Origin: Massilia sp. KIM
GTDB lineage: Bacteria > Pseudomonadota > Gammaproteobacteria > Burkholderiales > Burkholderiaceae_D
Assembly: GCF_002007115.1 (NCBI RefSeq)
Contig: NZ_MVAD01000001.1
Span: 372,001-436,000 of the forward strand
DNA length: 64,000 nt
Reading direction: 5' to 3'
This document shows, in pieces, positions 36,328 to 46,806 of this stretch. How positions within the stretch are numbered: position 1 is the stretch's first letter; every line of letters begins with the position of its first letter. A model generated the notes under the pieces. It ran no database searches and was not told the DNA's origin. It saw nothing but the letters and a program-made list of their open reading frames with translations. The position numbers and the translations under genes were made by a program.

Positions 36328-36726
36328 ATGGCTGATCCAAAGATGCGTTTTTTGGTTGTTGACGATTTCTCGACGATGCGACGCATTGTCCGGAATCTGT
36401 TGAAGGAACTGGGTTACGCCAACGTCGACGAGGCTGAAGATGGCGTGATGGCGCTCGCCAAGCTGCGCAGCGAACAATTCGACTTCGTGGTGTCGGACTG
36501 GAACATGCCGAACATGGACGGCCTGACCATGCTGCAGAACATCCGTGCCGATCCCGCGCTGGCCAAGCTGCCGGTGCTGATGGTGACTGCGGAAGCGAAG
36601 AAGGAAAACATCATCGCCGCGGCCCAGGCCGGCGCCAGCGGCTACGTGGTCAAGCCGTTCACGGCCGCCACCCTGGACGAGAAGCTGAACAAGATCTTCG
36701 AGAAACTCGAGAAGAGCGGAGCCTGA
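36328..36726 (+). CDS. cheY: Chemotaxis response regulator CheY
   Basis: 132 residues. The sequence [24 protein letters not shown] and [13 protein letters not shown] closely follow enterobacterial CheY, with Thr in MVTAEA and Lys in VVKPFTA. It binds the flagellar switch when phosphorylated. It is followed 1 bp later by cheZ, so this is the motor-binding CheY of the operon. Confidence 0.98.
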   Translation: MADPKMRFLVVDDFSTMRRIVRNLLKELGYANVDEAEDGVMALAKLRSEQFDFVVSDWNMPNMDGLTMLQNIRADPALAKLPVLMVTAEAKKENIIAAAQAGASGYVVKPFTAATLDEKLNKIFEKLEKSGA

Positions 36727-36727
36727 A

Positions 36728-37366
36728 ATGCTTGAGCCTCAAGCCGAGCAGGCCCAGGCATCTCATGAAGAGGTCTTGAGCCGGATCGGACACATGACCC
36801 GCGCGCTCCACGAGAACCTGCGCGGGCTCGGTCTGGACAAGCTGATCGAAAAAGCCGCCAGCGACATTCCCGACGCGCGCGACCGTCTCGATTACGTCGC
36901 GCGCCTGTCGGAACAGGCCGCCAAGAAGGTGCTGGACGCGACCGACACGGCCGCGCCGCTGCAGGACGCGATCGAGACCCGTTCGGCCGAACTCTCGGCC
37001 AGCTGGCAGGCGCTGCTGGACAATGGCGCGAGCGAAGCGGCCTGGCGCGAGCTGGCCACCCGCACCGTGGGCGCGCTCGAAGAGTCGCGCGCCGGCGCGG
37101 TCGCCACCCGCACCGAGCTGATGAACATCATGATGGCCCAGGACTTCCAGGACCTGACCGGCCAGGTGATCGGCCGCATCACGAACATCGCGCAAAACCT
37201 CGAAAAGCAACTGGTGCAGGTCCTGATCGACTTCGCGCCGAGCGAGATCAAGCGCGAGCTGGACAATGGCCTGCTCAACGGTCCGCAGATCAAGCCCGAG
37301 GGCAACAGCGAGGTCGTGGCCGACCAGGGCCAGGTCGACGACCTGCTCGACAGCCTCGGATTCTGA
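36728..37366 (+). CDS. cheZ: CheY-P phosphatase CheZ
   Basis: 212 residues, normal length. The catalytic segment MAQDFQDLTGQVIGRI places D142 and Q146 at the active positions, and the C-terminal DDLLDSLGF is the CheY-binding peptide. It dephosphorylates CheY to end the signal. It is cotranscribed with cheY. Confidence 0.97.
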   Translation: MLEPQAEQAQASHEEVLSRIGHMTRALHENLRGLGLDKLIEKAASDIPDARDRLDYVARLSEQAAKKVLDATDTAAPLQDAIETRSAELSASWQALLDNGASEAAWRELATRTVGALEESRAGAVATRTELMNIMMAQDFQDLTGQVIGRITNIAQNLEKQLVQVLIDFAPSEIKRELDNGLLNGPQIKPEGNSEVVADQGQVDDLLDSLGF

Positions 37367-37432
37367 GCGCGCGCCGCGCATCCTTGTTTCACCGGGTAGA
37401 CACACCTTCGTTCAACCCATCACGGCGCCACC

Positions 37433-38641
37433 ATGCATCAGACCCATTTCATCGTCCGTGAACCGCTGCTCGATCCGAAGCAGCGCGTCATCGGCTACGA
37501 GCTGTCCTGGCAGCGGCACGGCGACGCCGCCATCAGCGACCGCCAGCTCGAAGACCTGGTCGGCTTCGTGGCCGAGCACGTGCAGCACCCCGAGCAGGGC
37601 TGGCTGCTGCGCGACAAGCTCCTGTTCCTGGACGCGGTCCCGGCCATGCTCTCGACCGACGCGCTGCACGCGCTGCCGCCCGAGCGCACCGTGCTCACCC
37701 TCGACATCCGCCACCTGACCGACCTCGACGTGCGCGCCGCCGTCCAGGGCGTGCGCGCGGGCGGGGTCGGGGTGTCGATCCGCGGCGCCGACCTCAACCT
37801 GCTGTCGCGCAATCTCTCGCCCTATGCCTCCTACGTCGAGGTGCGCTTCACCGGCGCCGCCGTGGCCGAGCAGGCGCGCACCTACGCCGCCGCCAAGCAT
37901 TCGGCGATGCGCATGGTGGGGCGGCCGGTAGCCACCTGGGCCGACTACGACGCCTGCGCCGCGCTCGGCCTGGACGCCTTCGTGGGCAAGCTGCACCTGA
38001 CGCCGCGTCCGGGCAATCCGGTCAAGGGCATGAACCCGACCCAGAGCGTGATCCTGCAGCTGATGCAGATGGTGCAGAACAACGAGGACGTGCCGCGCAT
38101 CGAGGACGTGCTCAAGCGCGATCCGGCGCTGACCTACAAGCTGCTGCGCTTCATCAATTCGGCCGGTTTCGGCGCGGGGCGCGAGGTGCAGTCGCTGCGC
38201 CAGGCGATCGCCCTGATGGGTTATGCGCCGCTGTACCGCTGGCTGGTGCTGCTGCTGGCCACGGCCAGCCAGAGCGGCTATTCGCCGGTGCTGATGGAAA
38301 CCGCCGTGGTGCGAGGACGCCTGACCGAACTGCTGGGCCAGATGCGGCTGGGGCGCGGGGAGGGCGAGCAGCTGTTCGTGGCGGGCATGTTCTCGCTGCT
38401 GGACCGTTTGCTCGGGCTGCCGATGGAAGAGGTGCTGGAGACGATTCCCTTGCCGGACGAAGTGGTGAAGGCGCTGCTGGGGCGGGAAGGGCGGTATGGG
38501 CCTTGCCTGGCGCTGGCGGAGGCTTGCGAGCTCAATTCCAGCCTGGTGGCGTCGCTGGCGCAGGCGCTGGATATCAGTCCGCTCGAGGTCAACAAGGCGC
38601 ACTTGTCGGCGCTGGCGTGGGCGCAGAGTGTGGCGGCTTGA
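37433..38641 (+). CDS. EAL-like/HDOD signalling protein (YuxH type)
   Basis: 402 residues with a degenerate EAL-like N-terminal half (REPLLDPKQRVIGYEL; no intact EAL catalytic signature) and a C-terminal HDOD domain (about 195-395, with EDVLKRDPALTYKLLRFINSAGF and SLRQAIALMGY). Such proteins bind partners and may sense c-di-GMP without turning it over. It lies 66 bp after cheZ on the same strand and may be part of the motility island. The last 250 bp use more G-ending codons and are less polished, but the frame is intact. Confidence 0.88.
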   Translation: MHQTHFIVREPLLDPKQRVIGYELSWQRHGDAAISDRQLEDLVGFVAEHVQHPEQGWLLRDKLLFLDAVPAMLSTDALHALPPERTVLTLDIRHLTDLDVRAAVQGVRAGGVGVSIRGADLNLLSRNLSPYASYVEVRFTGAAVAEQARTYAAAKHSAMRMVGRPVATWADYDACAALGLDAFVGKLHLTPRPGNPVKGMNPTQSVILQLMQMVQNNEDVPRIEDVLKRDPALTYKLLRFINSAGFGAGREVQSLRQAIALMGYAPLYRWLVLLLATASQSGYSPVLMETAVVRGRLTELLGQMRLGRGEGEQLFVAGMFSLLDRLLGLPMEEVLETIPLPDEVVKALLGREGRYGPCLALAEACELNSSLVASLAQALDISPLEVNKAHLSALAWAQSVAA

Positions 38642-38667
38642 GGTTTTAAGCTGGAGGTTTGCTGGCA

Positions 38668-38808
38668 AACTTGGATCCCGGCCTTCGCCGGGAGTCATTT
38701 CCGACAGTGTCGGGAATGACGGTTTTTGGGCTAACGCAGAGTAGTGCAGGTGCAGTTTTGCTCACGCTGCACTAGTACGTCATCCCGGCGCAGGCCGGGA
38801 TCCAAGTT
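38668..38808. repeat. Pair of inverted REP-like elements
   Basis: AACTTGGATCCCGGC-N4-GCCGGG (38668-38692) and its inverted partner CCCGGC-N4-GCCGGGATCCAAGTT (38784-38808) enclose a CCGAC...GTCGG hairpin near 38700. This BIME-like pair lies between two convergent genes and may act as a bidirectional terminator. Confidence 0.8.
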
Positions 38809-38860
38809 CCCGTCCGAAGTCGCAAACAGAAGAACAGCCGCACGACCAGACCAGCAACCC

Positions 38861-39631
38861 TCAGCGCACCGCCCGCCTCTCCGGCACCCCACTGGTCACA
38901 AACCGCTCCAGCGTCTCCTGCATCTGCATCGAAATACTCGCGAAACTGCAGCCGATCTGCACCTGCTCGCCCAGCAGGAAGGTCCTGAACGGCCTGAGCA
39001 GCCTCACCTCGAGATCCGCCACCAGGGTCAGCGCCGGCCCGAGCTCGAGGCGCGCGCCCTCGATCTTCTTCCCGACCGATAGCCCCATGCACTGCTCCGG
39101 CGTCCCGCGCAGCCCCACGCCACCCTGCGAGAAATCGTAGAGCGGCAGCTCGTAGCTGCGCCCGCCCAGGCCGAAACTGGCGGTGTAGTTGACCCCCACC
39201 GGCGTCTCGATGCGGCGCTGGGCGCGGCGGTTGAGCACCAGGCAGCTGTCCGGGAACTCGGCATGCACGTGGAAGGGATTGCCCGGCATGGGCTGCCACT
39301 CGCGCTCCATCTCGAACTGCAGCTTGGCGTTGCCGCCGATCGAGGCCACGAAGGTGGCCTTGCCCGGCGGCGGCAATTCGCTGCCGGTGAAGTCGAAGAC
39401 GAAATGCGGCAGCTCCGGATCGACCGACTCGATCCGGGCCAGCAAGCCCTCGATCCACCCGGCAGGGTAGACGGTGACGGCGTCGCCACGTTCGGCCAGG
39501 GTGGTCAGCGCTTCCCCGATATCGAAGGGGTCGCGCATCTCGTGCGGCTCGACATTGGCGCCGATGCGGCTGACCGCATCGGTGGGTTTGGGCGGGCCCT
39601 TGCGGGCGATGCTGGCTGCGGGTACGTTCAC
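38861..39631 (-). CDS. YcgR-type flagellar brake (PilZ c-di-GMP receptor)
   Basis: 256 residues from GTG 39631. The N-terminal YcgR (PilZN) domain precedes a PilZ domain whose c-di-GMP motifs are present: RRAQRR (RxxxR) and DFSQGGVG (DxSxxG). When bound to c-di-GMP, YcgR slows the motor by contacting the switch or MotA. Location close to the flagellar/chemotaxis island supports this. A ycgR symbol would be reasonable but is left blank because the assignment rests on domain layout only. Confidence 0.87.
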   Translation of the reverse strand: MNVPAASIARKGPPKPTDAVSRIGANVEPHEMRDPFDIGEALTTLAERGDAVTVYPAGWIEGLLARIESVDPELPHFVFDFTGSELPPPGKATFVASIGGNAKLQFEMEREWQPMPGNPFHVHAEFPDSCLVLNRRAQRRIETPVGVNYTASFGLGGRSYELPLYDFSQGGVGLRGTPEQCMGLSVGKKIEGARLELGPALTLVADLEVRLLRPFRTFLLGEQVQIGCSFASISMQMQETLERFVTSGVPERRAVR

Positions 39632-39736
39632 GGCGGGTCCTGGGGCGTGAGTGTCGGTACGGTCAGTACTACTATAACCCCGAACTGAAAACGTTGCAAT
39701 TGCGCAAGACTCGATAATCCTTTGCTATCGCTCACA

Positions 39737-40582
<846 letters not shown>

Positions 40583-40605
40583 TCAAAAGGTGAGGTACCG
40601 GCCGC

Positions 40606-41478
40606 TCAGGCCGGCGAATAGGCCAGGCGCACGTAGATCGGCGCAAACGGTTCGGCCTGGGTGATTTCGATCAGGGTTTCTTTCGCCAGTTCGAGCATGG
40701 CGACAAAGTGTACTACCACAATGGGAACACCGTGCTGGCCCGCGAACAGCTCGGAAAACTCGACGAAGCGCTGCGACTGCAGGGTGCGCAGGATGGCCGA
40801 CATGTGCTCGCGCACCGACAGTTCCTGGCGGCTGATGCGGTGGTGCTGGGTCAGCTTGGCGCGGCGCAGGACATCGAGCCAGGCGCGCTGCAGGTCCCAG
40901 GGGTCCACGTCGGGCCAGACCGGGGCCAGGCCCTGCTCGACGACCAGCTGGGGACGCAGGAAATCGCGGCCTTCCTGGGGCAGGTTCCCGAGTTGCACGG
41001 CGGCGGTCTTGATCTGCTCGTAGTCCAGCAGGCGGCGCACCAGCTCGGCGCGCGGATCGCCCACGTCCTCGACCAGCTCGTCCTGGCGGCGCGGCAGCAG
41101 CATGCGCGACTTGATCTCGATGAGCATGGCCGCCATCAGGAGGTACTCGGCCGCCAGCTCCAGGTTGTGGGCGCGGATCTGCTCGACGTACTTCAGGTAT
41201 TGCAGGGTCACCTGGGCCATCGGGATGTCCAGGATGTTGAAGTTCTGCTTGCGGATCAGGTAGAGCAGCAGGTCGAGCGGACCTTCGAAGGCTTCGAGGA
41301 AGACTTCGAGCGCGTCCGGCGGGATGTAGAGGTCGTTCGGCAGGCGCGTCAGCGGCTCGCCGTACAGGCGCGCGATCGCATTGTCGGCGCCGTCGGCGCC
41401 GACATCGGGTGGCAGGGCCTCGCTCGACGCCGGTATCAGGTCGGCCGGCGGAGCCTGCTCGGCCTGCTCGGGCAGCAT
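40606..41478 (-). CDS. scpA: Segregation and condensation protein A
   Basis: 290 residues. FEGPLDLLLYLIRKQNFNILDIPMAQVTLQYL is the conserved kleisin N-terminus, and LAAEYLLMAAMLIEIKSRMLLP follows. The first ~40 residues are a variable extension. It bridges SMC heads in the chromosome condensation complex. It is placed between DUF3460 and panC, an order I recall as common in Burkholderiales. Confidence 0.96.
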   Translation of the reverse strand: MLPEQAEQAPPADLIPASSEALPPDVGADGADNAIARLYGEPLTRLPNDLYIPPDALEVFLEAFEGPLDLLLYLIRKQNFNILDIPMAQVTLQYLKYVEQIRAHNLELAAEYLLMAAMLIEIKSRMLLPRRQDELVEDVGDPRAELVRRLLDYEQIKTAAVQLGNLPQEGRDFLRPQLVVEQGLAPVWPDVDPWDLQRAWLDVLRRAKLTQHHRISRQELSVREHMSAILRTLQSQRFVEFSELFAGQHGVPIVVVHFVAMLELAKETLIEITQAEPFAPIYVRLAYSPA

Positions 41479-41491
41479 CGGCGCGCCTGGC

Positions 41492-41701
41492 TCAGACCTT
41501 GGTCTGGTAAGGGTAGGCCTGCTGGCGCAGGCGCGATTCCTGGATGCGCTTCTGTTCTTCCAGCGACAGCGGGGCCTTGTCCCACAGCAGGGAGCGGCCG
41601 GCTACCTGGCGCTCTTCCATGCCCGGCAGCTGTTGCTTCAGCTCCTTGATGAACTTGGTGTGCTCCGATTCGTACATCGAGTGTTTTTTCGAGAAGATCA
41701 T
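41492..41701 (-). CDS. DUF3460 family protein
   Basis: 69 residues. MYESEHTKFIKELKQQLPGMEERQ and RSLLWDK match the small DUF3460 family found in Burkholderiales next to scpA. The start could be ATG 41701 or the internal Met at residue 9 (MYESEHTKF). Function unknown; soluble and charged. Confidence 0.88.
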   Translation of the reverse strand: MIFSKKHSMYESEHTKFIKELKQQLPGMEERQVAGRSLLWDKAPLSLEEQKRIQESRLRQQAYPYQTKV

Positions 41702-41765
41702 GGTACTAAGAGAGAATTAAACAAACCGGGGCAGATTCTTCTGCCCCGCCGGTCCGCCGTCAAGC

Positions 41766-43082
41766 TTAATTGTGCAGCGCGTTGAGCTGGCGGGCGATGA
41801 TGTCGTGGCTGAGCCACAGCACCGGGGCGATTTTCTCCGACGCGCCATGGAACATCAGCGGTCCGGCGCCTTCCAGCACCAGGCTCGACAGGTGATCGGT
41901 GATCAGGGCCTTCTTGTCCTTGTGCAGGGCGGTGATTTCCTCGGAGGTGCCGATCATGACATCGGCCAGGGCCGGGGTATTGTCCATCGGCCAGGCCTCG
42001 AAGTTGCGGAAGTGGGCGCTGGTGGCGTCGTTGTTGTAGCGCTCGATGGTGTCGATGATCGACTGCAGCGACACGCCCTCGTTCAGCAGCGATTCGCAGA
42101 TGCGCCATTGCTCGTTGGCCCAGGCGCCGCCGCCTTCGCGCTTGAGCGCGGACAGCAGCGGGAACAGGGACAGCTCGACGCCGACGAAGATGTCGGAGGA
42201 ATTGGTGCGGATTTCCGGGCAGTTGAACACGGTCGCCCACACGCCTTGCTTCCAGGCCGCCTGCGCGATCGATTCCAGGCGCATCTTGGCGTAGCCCTGG
42301 GTGTAGTTGGTGTAGGTCTGCCAGGTGTAGTCGCCGCCGATCAGGATCTCGGTGCCGTGGTAGCCGTAGGCGGTGTAGCGCACTTCGCCGCCGGCCTTGG
42401 TCACGCGCTCGCGGATCGGCGCGGAGGCGTCGATCAGGTACTTGAGCGTGTTGGCGGTCACTTCGTCGAAGTTCATCAGGATCAGCTTGCCCAGGTCGCT
42501 GTCGAGCAGGGCGCGCGAGGACATGAAGCGCTCGCCGCGGCCCTTGTAGATGCGGTTGGCGATGGCCAGGAAGGCCTTGATCTTGGGGATGCCGCCGGCC
42601 ATGGTGTGGGCGAAGAAGACGTTGGCGCCTTCCGGGACCAGCTTGTCGATCTCGGCCATGACGGTGGCGGCCGAGCTGGTGAAGCGGCGCACGCCGGCTT
42701 CGCGGCAGCGCTCGATCTTTTCCCAGTCCAGCTTGTCTTCCTGCCAGCTCTTCAGGGTGATCCCGGAGAGCATCTCGGTCGGGTTCTGTTCGCCTTCCGG
42801 GGCGTCCATGTCGAAGCCGGCCATCAGGGGCACGTTGATGATGCGGCCGCCCAGTTTTTCTTCCGCTTCGGCCAGTTCCTCGGCGGTCAAGGCGCGCAGG
42901 GCGCCGCCTTCGTCACGGCGGCCGACGGTGATGCCCACGATGCTCATGCCGGCGGCGCGGGCCTCGTCGATCAGGCCGTTCACATAGCCGCGGCCGAACA
43001 GTTCGCCGAACAGGACGAAGACGTCGCCCTTGCGGAACACGTTGGCGGTCGGGATGTGGCGGAGGGGGGTGAGTTCGGTCAT
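41766..43082 (-). CDS. FabMG-like protein (tentative enoyl-ACP reductase family)
   Basis: 438 residues, soluble. It shows FVLFGELFGRGYVNGLIDEARAAG then GITVGRRDEGGALR, a nucleotide-binding-like N-terminus, VFFAHTMAGGIPKIKAFL and AYGYHGTEILIGGDYTWQTYTNY. I recall this pattern as the family named after the metagenomic triclosan-tolerant enoyl-ACP reductase FabMG. No classical FabI Tyr-Lys motif is visible. The name is from memory; enzymatic role here is unproven. It is monocistronic, with 64 bp to DUF3460 downstream. Confidence 0.5.
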   Translation of the reverse strand: MTELTPLRHIPTANVFRKGDVFVLFGELFGRGYVNGLIDEARAAGMSIVGITVGRRDEGGALRALTAEELAEAEEKLGGRIINVPLMAGFDMDAPEGEQNPTEMLSGITLKSWQEDKLDWEKIERCREAGVRRFTSSAATVMAEIDKLVPEGANVFFAHTMAGGIPKIKAFLAIANRIYKGRGERFMSSRALLDSDLGKLILMNFDEVTANTLKYLIDASAPIRERVTKAGGEVRYTAYGYHGTEILIGGDYTWQTYTNYTQGYAKMRLESIAQAAWKQGVWATVFNCPEIRTNSSDIFVGVELSLFPLLSALKREGGGAWANEQWRICESLLNEGVSLQSIIDTIERYNNDATSAHFRNFEAWPMDNTPALADVMIGTSEEITALHKDKKALITDHLSSLVLEGAGPLMFHGASEKIAPVLWLSHDIIARQLNALHN

Positions 43083-43252
43083 ATTATTAGCTACCTATCT
43101 GGTTGGTCTGAAGGGGCCCCGGGCGCTGGCGCCGGGCCGTGCGTTTCAGAAAACAGGTCATTATAACGCTGCCGGTGGGGGGCAGAGTTGATTTTGCCGG
43201 TGGGCAGCTTGGGCGTTATCGGGGGAGGGATGCGCTAGAGGCTGCGGTGCGA

Positions 43253-43363
43253 ACTTGGGTTCCGGCCTTCGCTGGAACGACGGTTTTGAGGCAGCGGACT
43301 GCGAAACTCATTCTGGACGCCAGCAATTGAAACGTCGTTCCGGCGAAGGCCGGAACCCAAGTT
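43253..43363. repeat. Pair of inverted REP-like elements upstream of the FabMG-like gene
   Basis: AACTTGGGTTCCGGC-N4-GCTGGAA (43253-43276) and its inverted partner GTTCCGGC-N4-GCCGGAACCCAAGTT (43337-43363) face each other across 60 bp. Same layout as the pair at 38.7 kb and the same outer AACTTGG as the cluster at 21 kb. The rest of the 319-bp gap (43083-43401) shows no gene. Confidence 0.8.
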
Positions 43364-43401
43364 TGCTTGCACGCCGCTGAAGCATGCGTACGAAGCAGCA
43401 A

Positions 43402-45570
43402 TCAGCGAATCCGCATCCCCGGCATCGCCCCCGGCATCGGATCCAGCAGGTACAGCCCCGGATTTTCCTTCTCGTCCGCCGCCGAGGCGCACAGCACCAT
43501 GCCCTCGGACACGCCGAACTTCATCTTGCGCGGCGCCAGGTTGGCCACCAGCACGGTCAGCTTGCCGATCAGGTCTTCCGGCTGGTAGGCCGACTTGATG
43601 CCCGAGAACACGTTGCGATGGCGTCCTTCGCCCACGTCCAGGGTCAGGCGCAGCAGCTTGGTCGAGCCTTCCACGTGCTCGCAGTTGACGATCTTCGCCA
43701 CCCGCAGGTCGATCTTGGTGAAATCGTCGATCGAGATGTCCGGCGCCAGTTCCTCGATCCCGCCCGCGCCGGCCGAAGAGACGGCCTCGGCAGCGGCAGA
43801 GCCGGCGGCAGAGGTGGCGACAGAACCGGCGGCAGCAGCGGCGGGAGCAGCCGCCGGCGCGGCCGGCTTGTCGAACAGGTTCTCGACCATCTTCGCATCC
43901 ACGCGCTGCATCAGGTGGCTGTAGACGCCGATGGTGCGGCCCAGCATGGTCTCGTAGACCGCCGCGCCGTGGGTGTCGGCCCAGGACAGCTCGCTCTCGC
44001 CCAGGAACTCGGTCACGCGCGCAGCCACCTGCGGCAGCACCGGCGACAGCATGATGGTCAGCTGGCGGAACAGGATCAGGGCGGTGGTGCAGACGTCGTG
44101 CAGCTCGGCGGTCTTGCTCTCGTCCTTGGCCAGGATCCAGGGCTTGTTCTCGTCCACGTACTGGTTGGTGACGTCGGCGATCTCCATGATCTCGCGCACC
44201 GCCTTGCCATACTCGCGCGCCTCGAAGTGGGCGGCGATCAGGGCCTGGCGCTCGCTGCCTTCGCTCATCAAGGCCTTGCAGATCCAGCTCTTGGCATTGT
44301 CCGAGAGGGTGTCGGCCAGCTTGCCGTCGAACTTCTTGGCGATGAAGCCGGCGCAGCGGCTGGCGATGTTCACGTACTTGCCGATCAGGTCGCTGTTCAC
44401 GCGGGCCACGAAGTCTTCGCCGTTGAAGTCCAGGTCCTCGACCCGGGCGTTGAGCTTGAAGGCCAGGTAGTAGCGCAGCCATTCCGGGTTCATGCCCAGC
44501 TCCAGGTAGCGCAGCGGCGAGATGCCGGTGCCGCGCGACTTGGACATCTTTTCATTGTTGACGGTCAGGTGGCCGTGCACCGCGACCTTCAGCCTGTCGA
44601 TGATCGGGTGGCCCGAGAAATTCAGCATCGCCGGCCAGAACAGCAGGTGGAAGGACACGATGTCCTTGCCGATGAAGTGGATCTGCTCGGCGGCCGGGTC
44701 GTTCAGGAAGGCCTCGAAGTCCATGCCCTGCTTGTCGAAATAGTTCTTGAGCGAGGCCAGGTAGCCGACCGGCGCGTCCAGCCAGACGTAGAAGAACTTG
44801 CCCGGCGCGTCCGGAATCGGAATGCCGAAATAGGGCGCGTCGCGCGAGATGTCCCAGTCGGCCAGCTTCTCGCCCGCTTCGCCCAGCCATTCCGAGACCT
44901 TGTTGACCATCTCGGGCTGCAGCCGGCCCGGGGTGTTCAGCCACTCCTTCAGGAAGGAGAAGCAGCGCGGGTCGGACAGCTTGAAGAAATACTGCTCCGA
45001 GGGTTTCAGGACCGGGGTCGAGCCGGTGAAGACCGAGAACGGGTTGATCAGCTCGGTCGGCTGGTAGGCCGCGCCGCAGACTTCGCAGTTGTCGCCGTAC
45101 TGGTCCTTGGCGTGGCAGACCGGGCACTCGCCCTTGATGTTGCGGTCGGCCAGGAACATGCCCTTGACCGGGTCGTAGAAGCGGTCGACCGTGCGGGTGA
45201 CGATCAGGCCGGCATCACGCAGCTTGCGGTAGATGCCCTGCGACAGTTCGACGTTTTCCGGAGAATCCGTCGAATACCAGTTGTCGAAGGCGATGTGGAA
45301 GCCGTTCAGGTATTGCGGGCGGCCGGCGGCGATCTTGGCCACGAACTCCTGGGGCGTGATGCCTTCCTTCTCTGCCGCGATCATGATCGGGGTGCCGTGG
45401 GTGTCGTCGGCGCACACGAAGTGCACCTGGCGCTGGGCGCCGTCCGCCTCGCGCTGCATTCGCTGGAAGCGGACCCAGATGTCGGCCTGGATGTATTCCA
45501 TCATGTGGCCGATATGGAAGGCTGCGTTGGCGTAGGGCAGGGCGGTGGTGACGAACAGCTTGCGGGTCAT
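43402..45570 (-). CDS. metG: Methionyl-tRNA synthetase
   Basis: 722 residues from ATG 45570. HIGH motif in [15 protein letters not shown], zinc knuckle cysteines CPVC and CEVC, KMSKS in [13 protein letters not shown], an anticodon-binding domain, an Ala/Ser-rich linker (around 580-620) and a C-terminal Trbp111-like tRNA-binding/dimerisation domain ([21 protein letters not shown]). Divergent from apbC with a 147-bp shared promoter region. Confidence 0.98.
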   Translation of the reverse strand: MTRKLFVTTALPYANAAFHIGHMMEYIQADIWVRFQRMQREADGAQRQVHFVCADDTHGTPIMIAAEKEGITPQEFVAKIAAGRPQYLNGFHIAFDNWYSTDSPENVELSQGIYRKLRDAGLIVTRTVDRFYDPVKGMFLADRNIKGECPVCHAKDQYGDNCEVCGAAYQPTELINPFSVFTGSTPVLKPSEQYFFKLSDPRCFSFLKEWLNTPGRLQPEMVNKVSEWLGEAGEKLADWDISRDAPYFGIPIPDAPGKFFYVWLDAPVGYLASLKNYFDKQGMDFEAFLNDPAAEQIHFIGKDIVSFHLLFWPAMLNFSGHPIIDRLKVAVHGHLTVNNEKMSKSRGTGISPLRYLELGMNPEWLRYYLAFKLNARVEDLDFNGEDFVARVNSDLIGKYVNIASRCAGFIAKKFDGKLADTLSDNAKSWICKALMSEGSERQALIAAHFEAREYGKAVREIMEIADVTNQYVDENKPWILAKDESKTAELHDVCTTALILFRQLTIMLSPVLPQVAARVTEFLGESELSWADTHGAAVYETMLGRTIGVYSHLMQRVDAKMVENLFDKPAAPAAAPAAAAAGSVATSAAGSAAAEAVSSAGAGGIEELAPDISIDDFTKIDLRVAKIVNCEHVEGSTKLLRLTLDVGEGRHRNVFSGIKSAYQPEDLIGKLTVLVANLAPRKMKFGVSEGMVLCASAADEKENPGLYLLDPMPGAMPGMRIR

Positions 45571-45717
45571 GGTCGAAACGCTCGGGTTATATGAAAAGAA
45601 GCATTTTAACAGCGGATGGCCCTGCACGCGCAGGGGGTATAGCCCCGTTTTGCCAAAGCGACAAGAGCTGAAAGGCGGTTTTGCGCTACACTTCCGGCCA
45701 TTACATTGGAGAAAACC

Positions 45718-46806
45718 ATGAGCATCACTGAGAACGACGTCAAGGCTGCCCTGTCTGCGGTCATCGATCCTAACACCCAGAAAGATTTCGTCGCCTCCAA
45801 ATCCGTCAAGAATATTCAAATTAGCAATTCCGACATCGCCTTCGAGATCGAGCTGGGCTATCCGGCGGCCAGCCAGATCGCCGGCATCCGCGACCAGGTG
45901 GTGGCGGCGGTCCAGGCCCTGCCGGGCGCCGGCAAGGTGAGCGCCAGGGTCTATAGCAAGATCGTCTCGCACGCGGTCCAGCGCGGCCTGAAGGTGATGC
46001 CGAACGTGAAGAACATCATCGCCGTCGCTTCGGGCAAGGGCGGGGTCGGCAAGTCGACCACCGCGGTCAACCTGGCCCTGGCCCTGGCGGCCGAGGGCGC
46101 CAGCGTCGGGGTGCTGGACGCCGACATCTACGGCCCTTCCCAGCCGATGATGCTGGGCATTAACGCCCGTCCGGAAAGCCTGGACGGCAAGACCATGGAG
46201 CCGCTCGAGAACCACGGCGTGCAGGTCTCCTCGATCGGCTTCATGATCGACCCGGACGAGCCCATGGTCTGGCGCGGTCCGATGGTGACCGGCGCCCTCC
46301 AGCAACTGCTGGAGCAGACCAACTGGCGCGAGCTGGACTACCTGATCGTCGACATGCCGCCGGGCACCGGTGACATCCAGCTGACCCTGTCGCAGAAGGT
46401 GCCGGTCACCGGCGCGGTCATCGTCACCACGCCGCAGGACATCGCCCTGCTGGACGCGCGCAAGGGCCTCAAGATGTTCGAGAAGGTCGGCATCCCGATC
46501 CTGGGCGTGGTCGAGAACATGGCGACCCACGTCTGCTCCAAGTGCGGCCACGTCGAGCACATCTTCGGCCAGGGGGGCGGCGCCAAGATGTGCGCCGACT
46601 TCGGGGTCGATTTCCTGGGCGCGCTGCCGCTGACCATGGCGATCCGCGAGCAGACCGATTCCGGCCGCCCCACCGTGGTGGCCGATCCGGAAGGCCCGGT
46701 GGCCGCCGTGTATAAAGAGATCGCACGCCGCATCGCGGTCAAGGTGGCGGAAAAGGCCAAGGACATGAGCGCCAAATTCCCCAGCATCGTGGTCAAGAAC
46801 GACTAA
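45718..46806 (+). CDS. apbC: Iron-sulfur cluster carrier ApbC/Mrp
   Basis: 362 residues from ATG 45718 (TTGGAGAAAACC upstream). An N-terminal MIP18/DUF59 domain (1-90) precedes a ParA/NBP35-type P-loop NTPase with [10 protein letters not shown] and the cluster-binding CSKC segment. It carries and transfers Fe-S clusters. Divergent from metG. The RlmN-like gene begins at the very next base after its stop. Confidence 0.97.
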   Translation: MSITENDVKAALSAVIDPNTQKDFVASKSVKNIQISNSDIAFEIELGYPAASQIAGIRDQVVAAVQALPGAGKVSARVYSKIVSHAVQRGLKVMPNVKNIIAVASGKGGVGKSTTAVNLALALAAEGASVGVLDADIYGPSQPMMLGINARPESLDGKTMEPLENHGVQVSSIGFMIDPDEPMVWRGPMVTGALQQLLEQTNWRELDYLIVDMPPGTGDIQLTLSQKVPVTGAVIVTTPQDIALLDARKGLKMFEKVGIPILGVVENMATHVCSKCGHVEHIFGQGGGAKMCADFGVDFLGALPLTMAIREQTDSGRPTVVADPEGPVAAVYKEIARRIAVKVAEKAKDMSAKFPSIVVKND

